From assembly GCA_024280035.1 (NCBI GenBank), contig JAJRQV010000046.1, forward strand, positions 1-49,304: a DNA stretch of 49,304 nt, given 5' to 3'. Positions 35,776-44,508 of the stretch are shown here, one piece after another (the first letter of the stretch is position 1; every line of letters begins with the position of its first letter). Source of the stretch: Campylobacterales bacterium. GTDB lineage: Bacteria; Campylobacterota; Campylobacteria; Campylobacterales; Sulfurimonadaceae. Both the position numbers and the translations under genes were made by a program. Below the pieces are notes generated by a model. It was not told where the DNA came from. It saw only the letters and a program-made list of their open reading frames with translations, and made no database searches.

Positions 35776-36541
35776 AATGAGTGTAGCAGGGCAATTTTAT
35801 CCTTTAGAATGTTCTGAAATTAAAAGATATATCGAGGTTTTTTCTCAAGAACTTAAGCCAGAAAAAGAAGAATATCGGGCAATTATTTCTCCTCATGCGG
35901 GTTATGTGTATAGTGGTTTTACAGCGAATTTAGCCTACTCAAAGATTGATTTTTCAAAAATAAAACGTGTGCTCGTGATTGGTCCCAGTCATAGAGTCTA
36001 TTTAAAAGGTGCGAGCATAGCCTTGTATGCGACCTATGAAACGCCTTGTGCAGATATGAAAGTAGATAAGAGATATAGTGAATATCTTAAAAATAGATAT
36101 GAATTTTTAGACTTTCAGCAGAGTGCCCATGCAGAACATTCCACAGAGACCCAAGTCCCTTTTATTGAGTTTTATGCTCCTCATGTAAACCTTGTTGAAG
36201 TGGTTTATGGAGAGTTAAATTATAAAGACTTGCTGCCTCTTATGGAAGAGGTTTTAAAAAATGAGGAGAATTTTTTAGTCATAAGTACGGATCTGAGCCA
36301 TTTTTATGATTTAAATCAGGCAAATACTATTGATTCTATCTGCCTCAAGGCGGTAAATGAGATGAATATCTTAGACTTAGACAAAGGTTGTGAAGCATGT
36401 GGAATGATAGGGGTTAAGGCTGTTTTACAAGCCTCTAAAAACCTAGACTTAAAGAGTAAGGTGATTGATTACCGAACGAGTGCGGATGCTTCTAATGATA
36501 AGAGCAGGGTTGTGGGCTATATGTCTGCACTTATCTCATAA
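35768..36541 (+). CDS. amrB: Memo-family protein (AmmeMemoRadiSam protein B)
   Basis: A 257-aa protein of the Memo family, structurally related to class III extradiol dioxygenases. Visible are ISPHAGYVYSGFTA and VIGPSHRVYLKG, each with a His that binds metal in human MEMO1, SAHAEHSTETQVPF, VISTDLSHF and CGMIGVKA with the conserved Cys. The ATG at 35768 is preceded by AAGGAG at 6 nt; the TTG one codon earlier is less likely. Ends 6 nt inside the convergent sufT gene. Probably uses a metal ion for redox chemistry; the actual reaction is not known. Confidence 0.92.
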   Translation: MRKMSVAGQFYPLECSEIKRYIEVFSQELKPEKEEYRAIISPHAGYVYSGFTANLAYSKIDFSKIKRVLVIGPSHRVYLKGASIALYATYETPCADMKVDKRYSEYLKNRYEFLDFQQSAHAEHSTETQVPFIEFYAPHVNLVEVVYGELNYKDLLPLMEEVLKNEENFLVISTDLSHFYDLNQANTIDSICLKAVNEMNILDLDKGCEACGMIGVKAVLQASKNLDLKSKVIDYRTSADASNDKSRVVGYMSALIS

Positions 36542-36862
36542 AAGCCCTAATTCTAAACGTGTCTCATAAGGAATGTTTTCAGGTGACCAAGGGGGCTCAA
36601 AAACAACATCAATCTTCATGGTTTCAATCTCTTCTAAAATAAGGGAGATATTGTAGACCTGGTCTATTAAAGACTCTGCAACAGGGCAGGCGGCAGAGGT
36701 GAGAGTCATCTCTATATCGCAATGTACTAAGGCATTGATTTCGGAAAATTCTATCTTATAAATAAGCCCTAATTGGTAGATATTAACAGGAATTTCAGGG
36801 TCATAAATCATCTCCAATAAAGAGATAACTTTTTTCCTAAGTTCATCTTCATTTTTTATCAT
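36536..36862 (-). CDS. sufT: SufT-like MIP18/DUF59 Fe-S assembly factor
   Basis: A 108-aa DUF59 protein, related to PaaD and eukaryotic MIP18, which helps Fe-S cluster maturation or transfer. Motifs: YDPEIPVNIYQLGLIY, MTLTSAACPVAESL with the conserved Cys, and FEPPWSPENIPYETRLELGL. Start at 36862 is chosen because AAGG lies 7 nt upstream; the in-frame ATG at 36877 lacks a site. It overlaps the sufE 3' end by 14 nt and closes the suf operon, which identifies it as SufT rather than a phenylacetate protein. Confidence 0.9.
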   Translation of the reverse strand: MIKNEDELRKKVISLLEMIYDPEIPVNIYQLGLIYKIEFSEINALVHCDIEMTLTSAACPVAESLIDQVYNISLILEEIETMKIDVVFEPPWSPENIPYETRLELGLL

Positions 36863-37277
36863 TGTCTTGCCTTGCATAGGTATAAATTTTTTGTATCATA
36901 GATGCAATTCCATTTTGACGCCCTGAAGAGATAATTTCACTAAGATGAAGCTCTTCTAGTAATGCCGTATTAATATCTAAAATTTCTTTTGAACTATGGG
37001 CAGAATAGATACGAATAAGAATCTGCACTAAACCCTTAACAATTAGGGCATCTGAGTCTGCTTCAAAATAGAGTTTTCCTTCTTTCTCGTACTCATGTAA
37101 CCAGACCTGAGACTGGCAGCCTTGTACAAGATTTGTTGTGGTTTTATACTTTTCATTTAAAACATGCAAGGCACGTCCTAACTCAATAATATATTCATAC
37201 TTATCCATTACATCATCAAAAAGCTCTAACTCATCAGCCAACTGTTTTATCTCTTTTGATATCTTATTTTGAGGCAC
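36849..37277 (-). CDS. sufE: SufE, sulfur acceptor for SufS
   Basis: A 142-aa cytosolic protein that takes persulfide sulfur from the cysteine desulfurase SufS and hands it to the SufBCD scaffold. The active Cys is C54 in NLVQGCQSQVWL, the SufE hallmark. Also typical are DKYEYIIELGR and SSGRQNGI. It overlaps sufS by 14 nt and sufT by 14 nt, so the three are translated together. Length is normal. Confidence 0.94.
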   Translation of the reverse strand: MPQNKISKEIKQLADELELFDDVMDKYEYIIELGRALHVLNEKYKTTTNLVQGCQSQVWLHEYEKEGKLYFEADSDALIVKGLVQILIRIYSAHSSKEILDINTALLEELHLSEIISSGRQNGIASMIQKIYTYARQDNDKK

Positions 37278-38466
37278 TTTTATCTCCCTTGTTCTTTGTT
37301 AACAGATGTATGGCTTTTTGAATTGCCTGTATGGTTTTATTAATATCTTCTTTCGTATTGTACAGAGCAAAACTGAGTCTGATGGTTCCTTTAATACCCA
37401 GTTTTTTCATAATAGGCATGGCACAGTGGTGACCTGTTCTTAACATAATGCTCTGTTTTGAAAGAAGAATACCGATATCGTTATGATGTACGCCTTTGAT
37501 ATTAAAAGAGATATTTCCTAAAACATTTTCTGCTTGGGTATAGAGTTGTATTCTTGAAAGCCCTTGAAGCTTTTCTTTGGCGTATTTCAATAAAATATCT
37601 TCTTCTTTTTGCGTCTGTTTTAGTGTAAAAAGATATTTTAAAGCAGCCTTAAAACCGATCACTTCAGCAATGGCTTGCGTACCCGCTTCAAAACGTAAGG
37701 GAGGCTTTAAATAACTGCTTTTTTTAAAGCTTACCTCTGTAATCATTGAACCTCCCCCTTGATAAGGTGACATACTTTCTAAAAGTGCATATTTTCCATA
37801 CAAAGCACCTATTCCCGTTGGTCCATAAGCCTTATGTGCTGAAACTGCATAAAAGTCGGCATCCAAATCTTTGACATCTATTCTAAGGTGAGCAAGGGCT
37901 TGAGCACCATCTATTAAAATTAGACATTCATACTTATGGGCAATGTTAATGAGTTTTTTAATGGGATTTATTATTCCAAAACTGTTAGAAACATGGGTAA
38001 TTGAAACAAAACTTTTTGGATTTAATCTTAGAAGTTTTTCATACTCTTCAAGATTAATATTTAAATCTTTATCAAGAGGTAAAACCACAATTTCAAGCCC
38101 TTGAAGTTGCCAAGGTACAATGTTTGAATGGTGCTCTAACTCACTTAGAAAAACCTTTGTAAACCTACTTTTAACAAAACTCGAAGCAACAAAATTAATG
38201 GCTTCTGTAGTGCCCTTTGTAAAAACAAGTTCGTCTGTATTTGCTCCAATAAATTTTGCAATATAGTCTCTAGAGTTTTCAAACTCCGTGGTCGCTTTAT
38301 CTCCTAACTCATGCTCACCTCTATGGGTGTTTGCACAGTACTGTGTGTAATATTCCTGCATTTTATCCAAAACGATTTGGGGTTTTTGTGAAGTGGCTGC
38401 AGAGTCAAGATAGACAATATCATTATTATTAAAAAAAGGAAAATCTTTTTTTATTATTGTGTTCAT
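37264..38466 (-). CDS. sufS: SufS, group II cysteine desulfurase
   Basis: A 400-aa PLP enzyme that removes sulfur from cysteine, leaving alanine and an enzyme persulfide. Visible: YLDSAATSQKP, the NTHRGEHELG loop, FTKGTTEAIN, LILIDGAQALAH, PLP lysine in SAHKAYGPTG, GGGSMI, and the catalytic Cys loop RTGHHCAMPIM. Start ATG at 38466, one base after the sufD stop, has AAGGGG 6 nt upstream; the longer in-frame start is unlikely. Confidence 0.96.
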   Translation of the reverse strand: MNTIIKKDFPFFNNNDIVYLDSAATSQKPQIVLDKMQEYYTQYCANTHRGEHELGDKATTEFENSRDYIAKFIGANTDELVFTKGTTEAINFVASSFVKSRFTKVFLSELEHHSNIVPWQLQGLEIVVLPLDKDLNINLEEYEKLLRLNPKSFVSITHVSNSFGIINPIKKLINIAHKYECLILIDGAQALAHLRIDVKDLDADFYAVSAHKAYGPTGIGALYGKYALLESMSPYQGGGSMITEVSFKKSSYLKPPLRFEAGTQAIAEVIGFKAALKYLFTLKQTQKEEDILLKYAKEKLQGLSRIQLYTQAENVLGNISFNIKGVHHNDIGILLSKQSIMLRTGHHCAMPIMKKLGIKGTIRLSFALYNTKEDINKTIQAIQKAIHLLTKNKGDKSASK

Positions 38467-38467
38467 C

Positions 38468-39583
38468 TTAAACCCCTTCATAATAGTTGGCTATCTTTTC
38501 TAGAACAATTTTTTTTGTAGGTTCATTTAAGTCTTGGAGTGTCTCATTGATAAATGCAGAAATAAGCATCTCTCTTACTTTTTGCATATTGATTCCCCGT
38601 GAGAGAAGGTAATTAATGGAGTTAGCATCTAAGTCTCCTACTGTTGAACCGTGTGAAGCGGTGAGTTCATCGGTATATATTTCTAAATGTGGAAGAGAAT
38701 GAATACGTGCTTTTTTATCTAAAAGTAGAGCATGAGAGGCTTGTTTTACCTGAGCCCCTTTAATCTGTCTCTCAATCTTTGTATTGGCATCAAAGAGGGC
38801 GAAACTGCTATCTTTTAGTACCTGTTTTGATAAAACATTACTGACACTTTTATCACCAAGGTGGTTAATGTCACAAGAAAAAAACTCTTTTTGTGTCTGT
38901 TTGGCTAAGAGTAAAGAGCGGATATTGAGTTGACTTAAATAACCCAGTGTCGCATGAATAAAATGTTGGGCATAAGCAGAACCTTTGAGAAGAACAAAGT
39001 TTTCTATAGAAGAAGATTCATCTAAAAAGAGACTGTTTTCAGAAATAATAATTGCAGAGTTATCTAAGTCTTGAAACTGGTATAACTCAACAGAACAATG
39101 CTTTAAGAGTTTGATGTTATTGGTATGTGAAATAAAACTTTTAGATGCCCCTAAAAAGTGCATGTAGATACGGCAGTGTATATTTTCTTTAATAACAAGG
39201 TTTAAAGCCGAAAGAATAAAACTCTCATCTGCATAATCAAAATAGAGATGAAGTTGTATGTTTTTGTGTATATAAAGACCAAGGTAGGGTGAACTTGAGG
39301 ATAAAGTAGCAAAAGGGTTGTTTTTGACTTCGTGGTTTAAATTACAAGTTTTGATATCTACAAAAGAGGGAAGTTGTTCTTGTAAAACCTTTCCATTTTT
39401 AAGATAAAGCCAATACTTATGGCGGGGTACAAAAGAGAGTTTATTGTCAAAATCAGGCTCTTTTTTGTAGCTTTTCTCCAGATAATCAAAAAGGGGAGAA
39501 AATCTCCATTTTTCCTCTTTTTTTGAAGGAAGAGAGCTGAAATTATGATTTTGACTAAGCAGTGCTTGAAGTGTGTAATACAT
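38468..39583 (-). CDS. sufD: SufD, Fe-S scaffold subunit
   Basis: A 371-aa partner of SufB and SufC in the SufBCD scaffold complex. The SufB/SufD-family C-terminus is clear: TASHGSTVGDLDANSINYL with the conserved His, followed by LSRGINMQKVREMLISAF. The N-terminus (YYTLQALLSQ, KKEEKWRFSPL) is diverged, as usual for SufD. ATG at 39583 has GAGG 8 nt upstream, better than the ATG two codons earlier. Overlaps the sufC 3' end by 29 nt. Confidence 0.93.
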   Translation of the reverse strand: MYYTLQALLSQNHNFSSLPSKKEEKWRFSPLFDYLEKSYKKEPDFDNKLSFVPRHKYWLYLKNGKVLQEQLPSFVDIKTCNLNHEVKNNPFATLSSSSPYLGLYIHKNIQLHLYFDYADESFILSALNLVIKENIHCRIYMHFLGASKSFISHTNNIKLLKHCSVELYQFQDLDNSAIIISENSLFLDESSSIENFVLLKGSAYAQHFIHATLGYLSQLNIRSLLLAKQTQKEFFSCDINHLGDKSVSNVLSKQVLKDSSFALFDANTKIERQIKGAQVKQASHALLLDKKARIHSLPHLEIYTDELTASHGSTVGDLDANSINYLLSRGINMQKVREMLISAFINETLQDLNEPTKKIVLEKIANYYEGV

Positions 39584-40306
39584 CTTCATATCCTCGACTT
39601 TCTAACTCTTTTGCTAAAGATGCATCTGCTGTTTTAACAATTTTCCCCTCACTTAATATATGTACGGCATTTGGATGAATATAGTCTAATAAGCGACTGT
39701 AATGGGTCACAATTATTACCGAAACATCTTTACTTAATAAGGCATTTATACCTTTTGTTACAGACTTTAAGGCATCAATATCTAAACCTGAGTCTATCTC
39801 ATCAAGTAAGATGAGTTTAGGCTCTAAAATCATCATCTGTAAAACTTCTGATTTCTTTTTCTCGCCTCCGGAAAAACCTACATTAAGTGAACGCTGTAAG
39901 ATGGATTTGTCTATCTCTAGAAATTTCATTTTTTCATATAAAATTTTCATAAACTCAGGAGAACTCAACTCCTCTTCTCCTCTAGTTTTTCGCTGTTCAT
40001 TAAGTGCAGTTCGTAAAAAATAAATCGTATTTACTCCTGGTATTTCTATAGGGTTTTGAAAACTCATAAAAATCCCTCTACTTGCTCTTTCATCTGCACT
40101 TAAGGCAGAGATATCTTCTCCTAAATAAGTAATCTCCCCTTGGGTTTTTGTCTCATAAGAGCCAGCAATAGATTTAAAAGGGTGGATTTACCTGAGCCAT
40201 TTAGACCCATAACAACATGCACCTCCCCAGCATTAATCTTTAAGTCTAAGTTTTTAATAACTTCTTGGTTGGCAATGCTTACATTTAGGTTTTTTAAATT
40301 AATCAT
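39555..40306 (-). pseudogene. sufC: SufC, ABC ATPase of Fe-S assembly, split by a one-base frameshift
   Basis: SufC powers the SufBCD scaffold. The first frame (from ATG 40306) carries [10 protein letters not shown] and Walker A GLNGSGKSTL, then shifts. The second carries GEITYLGEDISALSADERAS, FMSFQNPIEIPG, signature SGGEKKKSE, Walker B LILLDEIDSGLD and H-loop VTHYSR. The shift lies at a run of four A on the plus strand (40176-40179); five would join the two as STLFKSIAGSYETKTQGEI, giving about 250 aa, the normal length. Because sufC should be essential for this operon, a sequencing error in the run is quite likely. Confidence 0.92.
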
Positions 40307-41733
40307 CCGACACTCCCTTCTAGTGTTAAACTAAGCAAGGCTTTGGCTTCTACGGCAAACTCCATAGGAAGTTGATTAAGTACCTCTTTACAAAAGCCAT
40401 TCACAATTAAAGAGATGGCTTGTTCCTCACTAAGACCTCGTGCTTGAGCATAAAAAAGTTGTTCATCAGAAATTTTTGAGGTAGTTGCCTCATGTTCAAC
40501 CTGTGCACTAGGATTTTGAACATCTATATAAGGATAGGTGTGTGCCGCTGATCTGTCACCAATAAGAAGAGAGTCACATTGGGTGAAATTACGGGCATTA
40601 TCTGCTTGTGGACGTACTTTAACTAAACCTCTGTAGGTATTAGAACCCTTTAGTGCAGAGATACCTTTAGAGATAATGGTAGAGCTTGTGTTTTTACCCA
40701 GATGCAGCATCTTTGAACCAGTGTCAGCTTGTTGGGCTAAAGAGGTGATAGCAACAGAGTAGAACTCGCCTCGGGTGTTATCACCTAAGAGAATACATGA
40801 GGGGTATTTCCATGTAATTGCAGCCCCTGTTTCTACCCGTGTCCATGAAATCTTAGAGTTATCTCCTAAACATTTTCCGCGTTTTGTTACAAAGTTATAG
40901 ATACCACCTTTTCCATTTTCATCTCCAGGGTACCAGTTTTGTATTGTGGAATATTTTATCTCTGCATCTTTAAGGGTAATAAGTTCAACCACTGCAGCAT
41001 GAAGTTGATTTTCATCACGCATAGGTGCCGAACATCCCTCATTATAAGAGACATACGAACCTTCATCTGCGATAATTAAGGTACGTTCAAATTGCCCAGA
41101 ATTTAAGGCATTAATACGAAAATAGGTTGAGAGTTCCATGGGGCATTTTACATTTTTTGGAATATATGCAAAGGTTCCATCTGTAAATACAGCAGCATTG
41201 AGACAGGCAAAATAGTTATCTCCCATAGGTACAACTGAAGCAAGATACTTTTTAACGAGTTTTGGATATTCTTGAATCGCCTCAGAAATAGAGCAAAATA
41301 TAATACCCAATTGTGAAAGTTTTTCTGAAAAGGTGGTTTTAACAGAAACTGAATCAAAAACAGCGTCCACGGCAATACCTGCTAATATTTTCTGCTCTTC
41401 AAGGGGAATACCTAATCTTTCGTAGGTGGCTAAAATTTGAGGGTCAACTTCATCCAAAGAATTTATGTTTTTTTTAGGAGCAGAGTAATAAGAAATGTTT
41501 TGGTAATTAATAGGAGAAAAACTGAGATGAGACCATTTTGGTTCAATCATTTTCAGCCATCTTTTATAGGCTTTTAATCGCCAGTCTAACATCCATTGGG
41601 GTTCATTTTTTTTATGTGAGATAAAGGCAATAATACCTTCATTAAGACCAAGGGGTGCTTGTTCAGTTTCTATATCTGTTTCAAAACCAAGTTTATACTC
41701 TTGAGCAATAAAAGAGTCTATCTGTCTGGACAT
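40303..41733 (-). CDS. sufB: SufB, Fe-S scaffold subunit
   Basis: A 476-aa core scaffold on which Fe-S clusters are built. Typical segments: [23 protein letters not shown]-type N-terminus, the [18 protein letters not shown] block with the conserved Cys, [20 protein letters not shown], and C-terminal [24 protein letters not shown] with the conserved Glu and His. ATG at 41733 has AGGAG 5 nt upstream; the in-frame codon 21 nt earlier has none. First gene of the operon, preceded by a perfect inverted repeat. Stop overlaps the sufC start. Confidence 0.96.
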   Translation of the reverse strand: MSRQIDSFIAQEYKLGFETDIETEQAPLGLNEGIIAFISHKKNEPQWMLDWRLKAYKRWLKMIEPKWSHLSFSPINYQNISYYSAPKKNINSLDEVDPQILATYERLGIPLEEQKILAGIAVDAVFDSVSVKTTFSEKLSQLGIIFCSISEAIQEYPKLVKKYLASVVPMGDNYFACLNAAVFTDGTFAYIPKNVKCPMELSTYFRINALNSGQFERTLIIADEGSYVSYNEGCSAPMRDENQLHAAVVELITLKDAEIKYSTIQNWYPGDENGKGGIYNFVTKRGKCLGDNSKISWTRVETGAAITWKYPSCILLGDNTRGEFYSVAITSLAQQADTGSKMLHLGKNTSSTIISKGISALKGSNTYRGLVKVRPQADNARNFTQCDSLLIGDRSAAHTYPYIDVQNPSAQVEHEATTSKISDEQLFYAQARGLSEEQAISLIVNGFCKEVLNQLPMEFAVEAKALLSLTLEGSVG

Positions 41734-41741
41734 GCTAACTC

Positions 41742-41770
41742 CTATATAAGACAATTATCCTCTTATATAG
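41742..41770 (-). promoter_or_regulatory. Perfect 10-bp inverted repeat upstream of sufB, putative operator
   Basis: CTATATAAGA (41742-41751) and TCTTATATAG (41761-41770), separated by 9 nt, begin 9 bp before the sufB ATG and touch the Shine-Dalgarno. A repressor bound here, or an RNA hairpin, could block expression. The suf operon is normally controlled by iron- or oxidative-stress regulators (IscR, Fur or Rrf2 types); which one acts here is unknown. Confidence 0.6.
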
Positions 41771-41808
41771 ATTTAACTTATATTAAAACATTTTATTAGA
41801 GTGAAAAA

Positions 41809-43937
41809 CTAAGAGCTTATAATTTTATCTCTTCCTGCGTCTTTTGCCTCATAAAGATTAGCATCAACACGAGAAAGAAGAGAAGATTCATCATCTTTAT
41901 CATGCATATATTGTGTGACTCCAAAACTTGCGGTGATTGTTTCTTTAAAATCAAAATTATAATTTCGAATTTTTTTACGTAATTTTTCAGCCATTTCTGT
42001 TGCTTGTATGATATCAATTTGAGATAATATAATAAGAAATTCTTCCCCTCCCCACCTTCCGACTACGTCAGTATCTCGACTATTGTTTTTTAAGATATTA
42101 GCAATTGAGATTAAAACTTCATCTCCTTTTTGATGCCCATAAGTGTCATTAATACGCTTAAAAAAATCAATATCAATAAGGATTATACATAGGCTTGTAT
42201 TATGACGCAGGGCACGTTTGATCTCTTTTGCAAGGGTGATATCCAGATGTCTTCTGTTTGAAATTTGTGTGAGTTGGTCTGTTTGAGAAAGCTCTTGAAG
42301 TTTAGCATTTAAGTCTTCAAGTTCTTTATTCATAAGAAGAAGTTTATTATTATAGTTCAGTGCCATCTTATGTCTATATGCAAAAAAGGAAAGCACGAGT
42401 AAGAGAGTAATAAAAATTTTCAAAAATAGACTATAATCTATCTTATCAATATTTACAGATACCCATTTATCATATATCTCTTTTTTATGTTGTGCAGAGA
42501 TAGAGTTTAAACTTTTTTCTAAGATATTAAAAAGCATAAAGTCTTCTTTTCTAACTGCGAATCCTAGTCTTATTTTAGTATCAAGTTCACCTGAAATTTT
42601 AAGATTTGAAAAGGAGTGTGTTCGAAGTTGATATGAGCTGACTGCTAAGGAGCTAACAAAGGCATAAATTTTTTCTTTTTCTACTGCTTTCATACCCTCA
42701 TAGGCATCTGAAACATAAACTAAATTAAGAGTAGGGTTATCATGAAGCAAAACTTCATCATATCCATAATCTTTAACCACACCTATCTTTTTATCTTCAA
42801 GACCTTCAAGAGAGTGAACAAAAGAATTATCATCTTTGGTAACAATTACTAAGGATAAATCAATATATGAAGATGAAAAATTAAGAGAACTGTCTCTCTC
42901 TTTTGTGCGAATAGCTGAACTTAAAAAATCACATCTTTGTGTTTTAATAAAACTAAGAGATTGTGTCCATGAAGTGCTAGGGACTAGAGTAAAAGGAATT
43001 CCTGTTTTTTCAGAAATAATTTTTAAGTAATCTGCAGAGATTCCTATTAGATGAGAATCTTTTATCTTTTCTATGGGTAGCCAATTAGGGTTAGAGCAAA
43101 AACGTATGTTTTTTTCTTTTTTAAGTAGCTGCTTTCTTTTTGAGTTAATTGACTATATTTATCTTGTAACTCGCCTAACCATCGCATCCTTAACAGATGT
43201 ATCTCTTTTTCATGGAGGCTGTTTTGAACCTTGTCTAAAATACTTTTTAACAAAGGCCAGTCTTCTCGGATTGCTACATATTGTTTTGTACTTTGAAAAT
43301 AAGAGTCCCCTTTTAAAGCAAAAGCGTGAAGACCTACAAAAGAGTGTTTTTGTATACTGTGCTGAAAAATAGAGTAGTATCCTATCGTGGCATCCACCTC
43401 TTTATTAACAACCATCTGCATAGCTTCTATTTTGTCTTTAGCATAAACCAGTGTTATATCTGGAAAATTTAGAGTTAAAATACGTTCTTGATAGTGGTCT
43501 TTTAAAATAGCAACCCGTTTTCCTTTTAAATCGTTCATAGACAAAATATTGGCATTATTTCTTTGTAAAATGGCATGAAAAAGTTCTAAACTCGGCTTTT
43601 TTGAAAAGATTGCATAATTTTCTCTTTGGGGTGTTATTTTCATACTTGAGATGATATCAAGCTTTTTTTCATCTAACATTTGAAGATAGGTCGCCCAAGA
43701 ACGCCCCGGATAAAACTTGACTTTAAAACCTGCTTTTGTTGCTAAAAGAGTAATGTAATCAACTGCATACCCCTTGGCTTGAGCATTCTCTCTAAAGTCA
43801 ATGGGCGCCCAATTTCTTTCATTTTGAATACGTAAAACAGGGTGTTTGCTAATAAATAACTTTTCTTCATGGGTGAGTTTTATAGACGAGGCAAAGAGGG
43901 GTAGGTGTATAAATAAAAATAATAAAAGAATCTTCAT
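41809..43937 (-). pseudogene. Double solute-binding-domain GGDEF protein, split by a one-base frameshift
   Basis: An exported-sensor diguanylate cyclase. From ATG 43937 (GGAGAG 5 nt upstream): signal peptide (LLLFLFIHLPLFASS), first SBP_bac_3-like domain about 20-260 (HPVLRIQNERNWAPIDF, GYAVDYITLL), then a shift at two A runs on the minus strand (43109-43122). Resuming in the next frame: NIRFCSNPNWLPIEK, second SBP domain to about 500 (GISADYLKII, GVVKDYGYDE), TM helix, coiled coil and GGDEF domain with RWGGEEFLII and an RDTD inhibitory site. One extra A joins everything into about 709 aa. Real loss or base-call error are both possible. Confidence 0.88.
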
Positions 43938-44055
43938 TAACACTCTCCATTATATTTAATGCTTATTCTATCTTATCATCTTTAAGTGAAAGTATTTCTG
44001 ATAGAGGCACAAACTTGTAAGATTTTGGCTTATATCTTTAACTTTATTATTGATA

Positions 44056-44433
44056 CTAAGAAGTTATATTGATTTTTTCTTTAAAAACCTGAAATTCTTC
44101 ACGGGTAATGAGCCCATCATCAAGCATCTGTTTTAACTCAAGAAGTCTGTCTATCTTATTTCCATTTTCATCTACGGCACGCATCACAAATTGGTTTTTG
44201 AGTTTTTCTTCTTCGGCTTTTTTTATAGCAGCTTTTCGCTCTTGAATAGGATGTTCTTCTTCATAAGCTTTAGCATGTTTTCTTGAATAATAGATTGAGA
44301 CTAAAGACATAAAGCCTATCACTATAACAAAGGCAATGGCTTCGGTATAAATACTGTTAAGGTTTTCATCACTAATACCTTCTGCAAAAAGAGTATTAAG
44401 AAATAAAGAGAGTAAGAGAAGTTGTTTTTTCAT
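44056..44433 (-). CDS. Small membrane protein with C-terminal SHOCT domain
   Basis: A 125-aa protein: signal-like N-terminus (KKQLLLLSLFLNTLFAEG), one transmembrane helix about 30-52 (IYTEAIAFVIVIGFMSLVSI), a charged helix, and a SHOCT domain at about 92-124 (IDRLLELKQMLDDGLITREEF). SHOCT modules are short, often linked to oligomerisation of membrane proteins; no function is known for this one. I start at 44433, because the longer reading frame upstream has no signal peptide and runs into the divergent gene. Confidence 0.82.
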   Translation of the reverse strand: MKKQLLLLSLFLNTLFAEGISDENLNSIYTEAIAFVIVIGFMSLVSIYYSRKHAKAYEEEHPIQERKAAIKKAEEEKLKNQFVMRAVDENGNKIDRLLELKQMLDDGLITREEFQVFKEKINITS

Positions 44434-44508
44434 TTGAATTCCACGATTACAATTTTTTATTTTGTTATTATAGTAAAAGAAATTTAAAAAGATAAAAGGA
44501 ATTGACTT

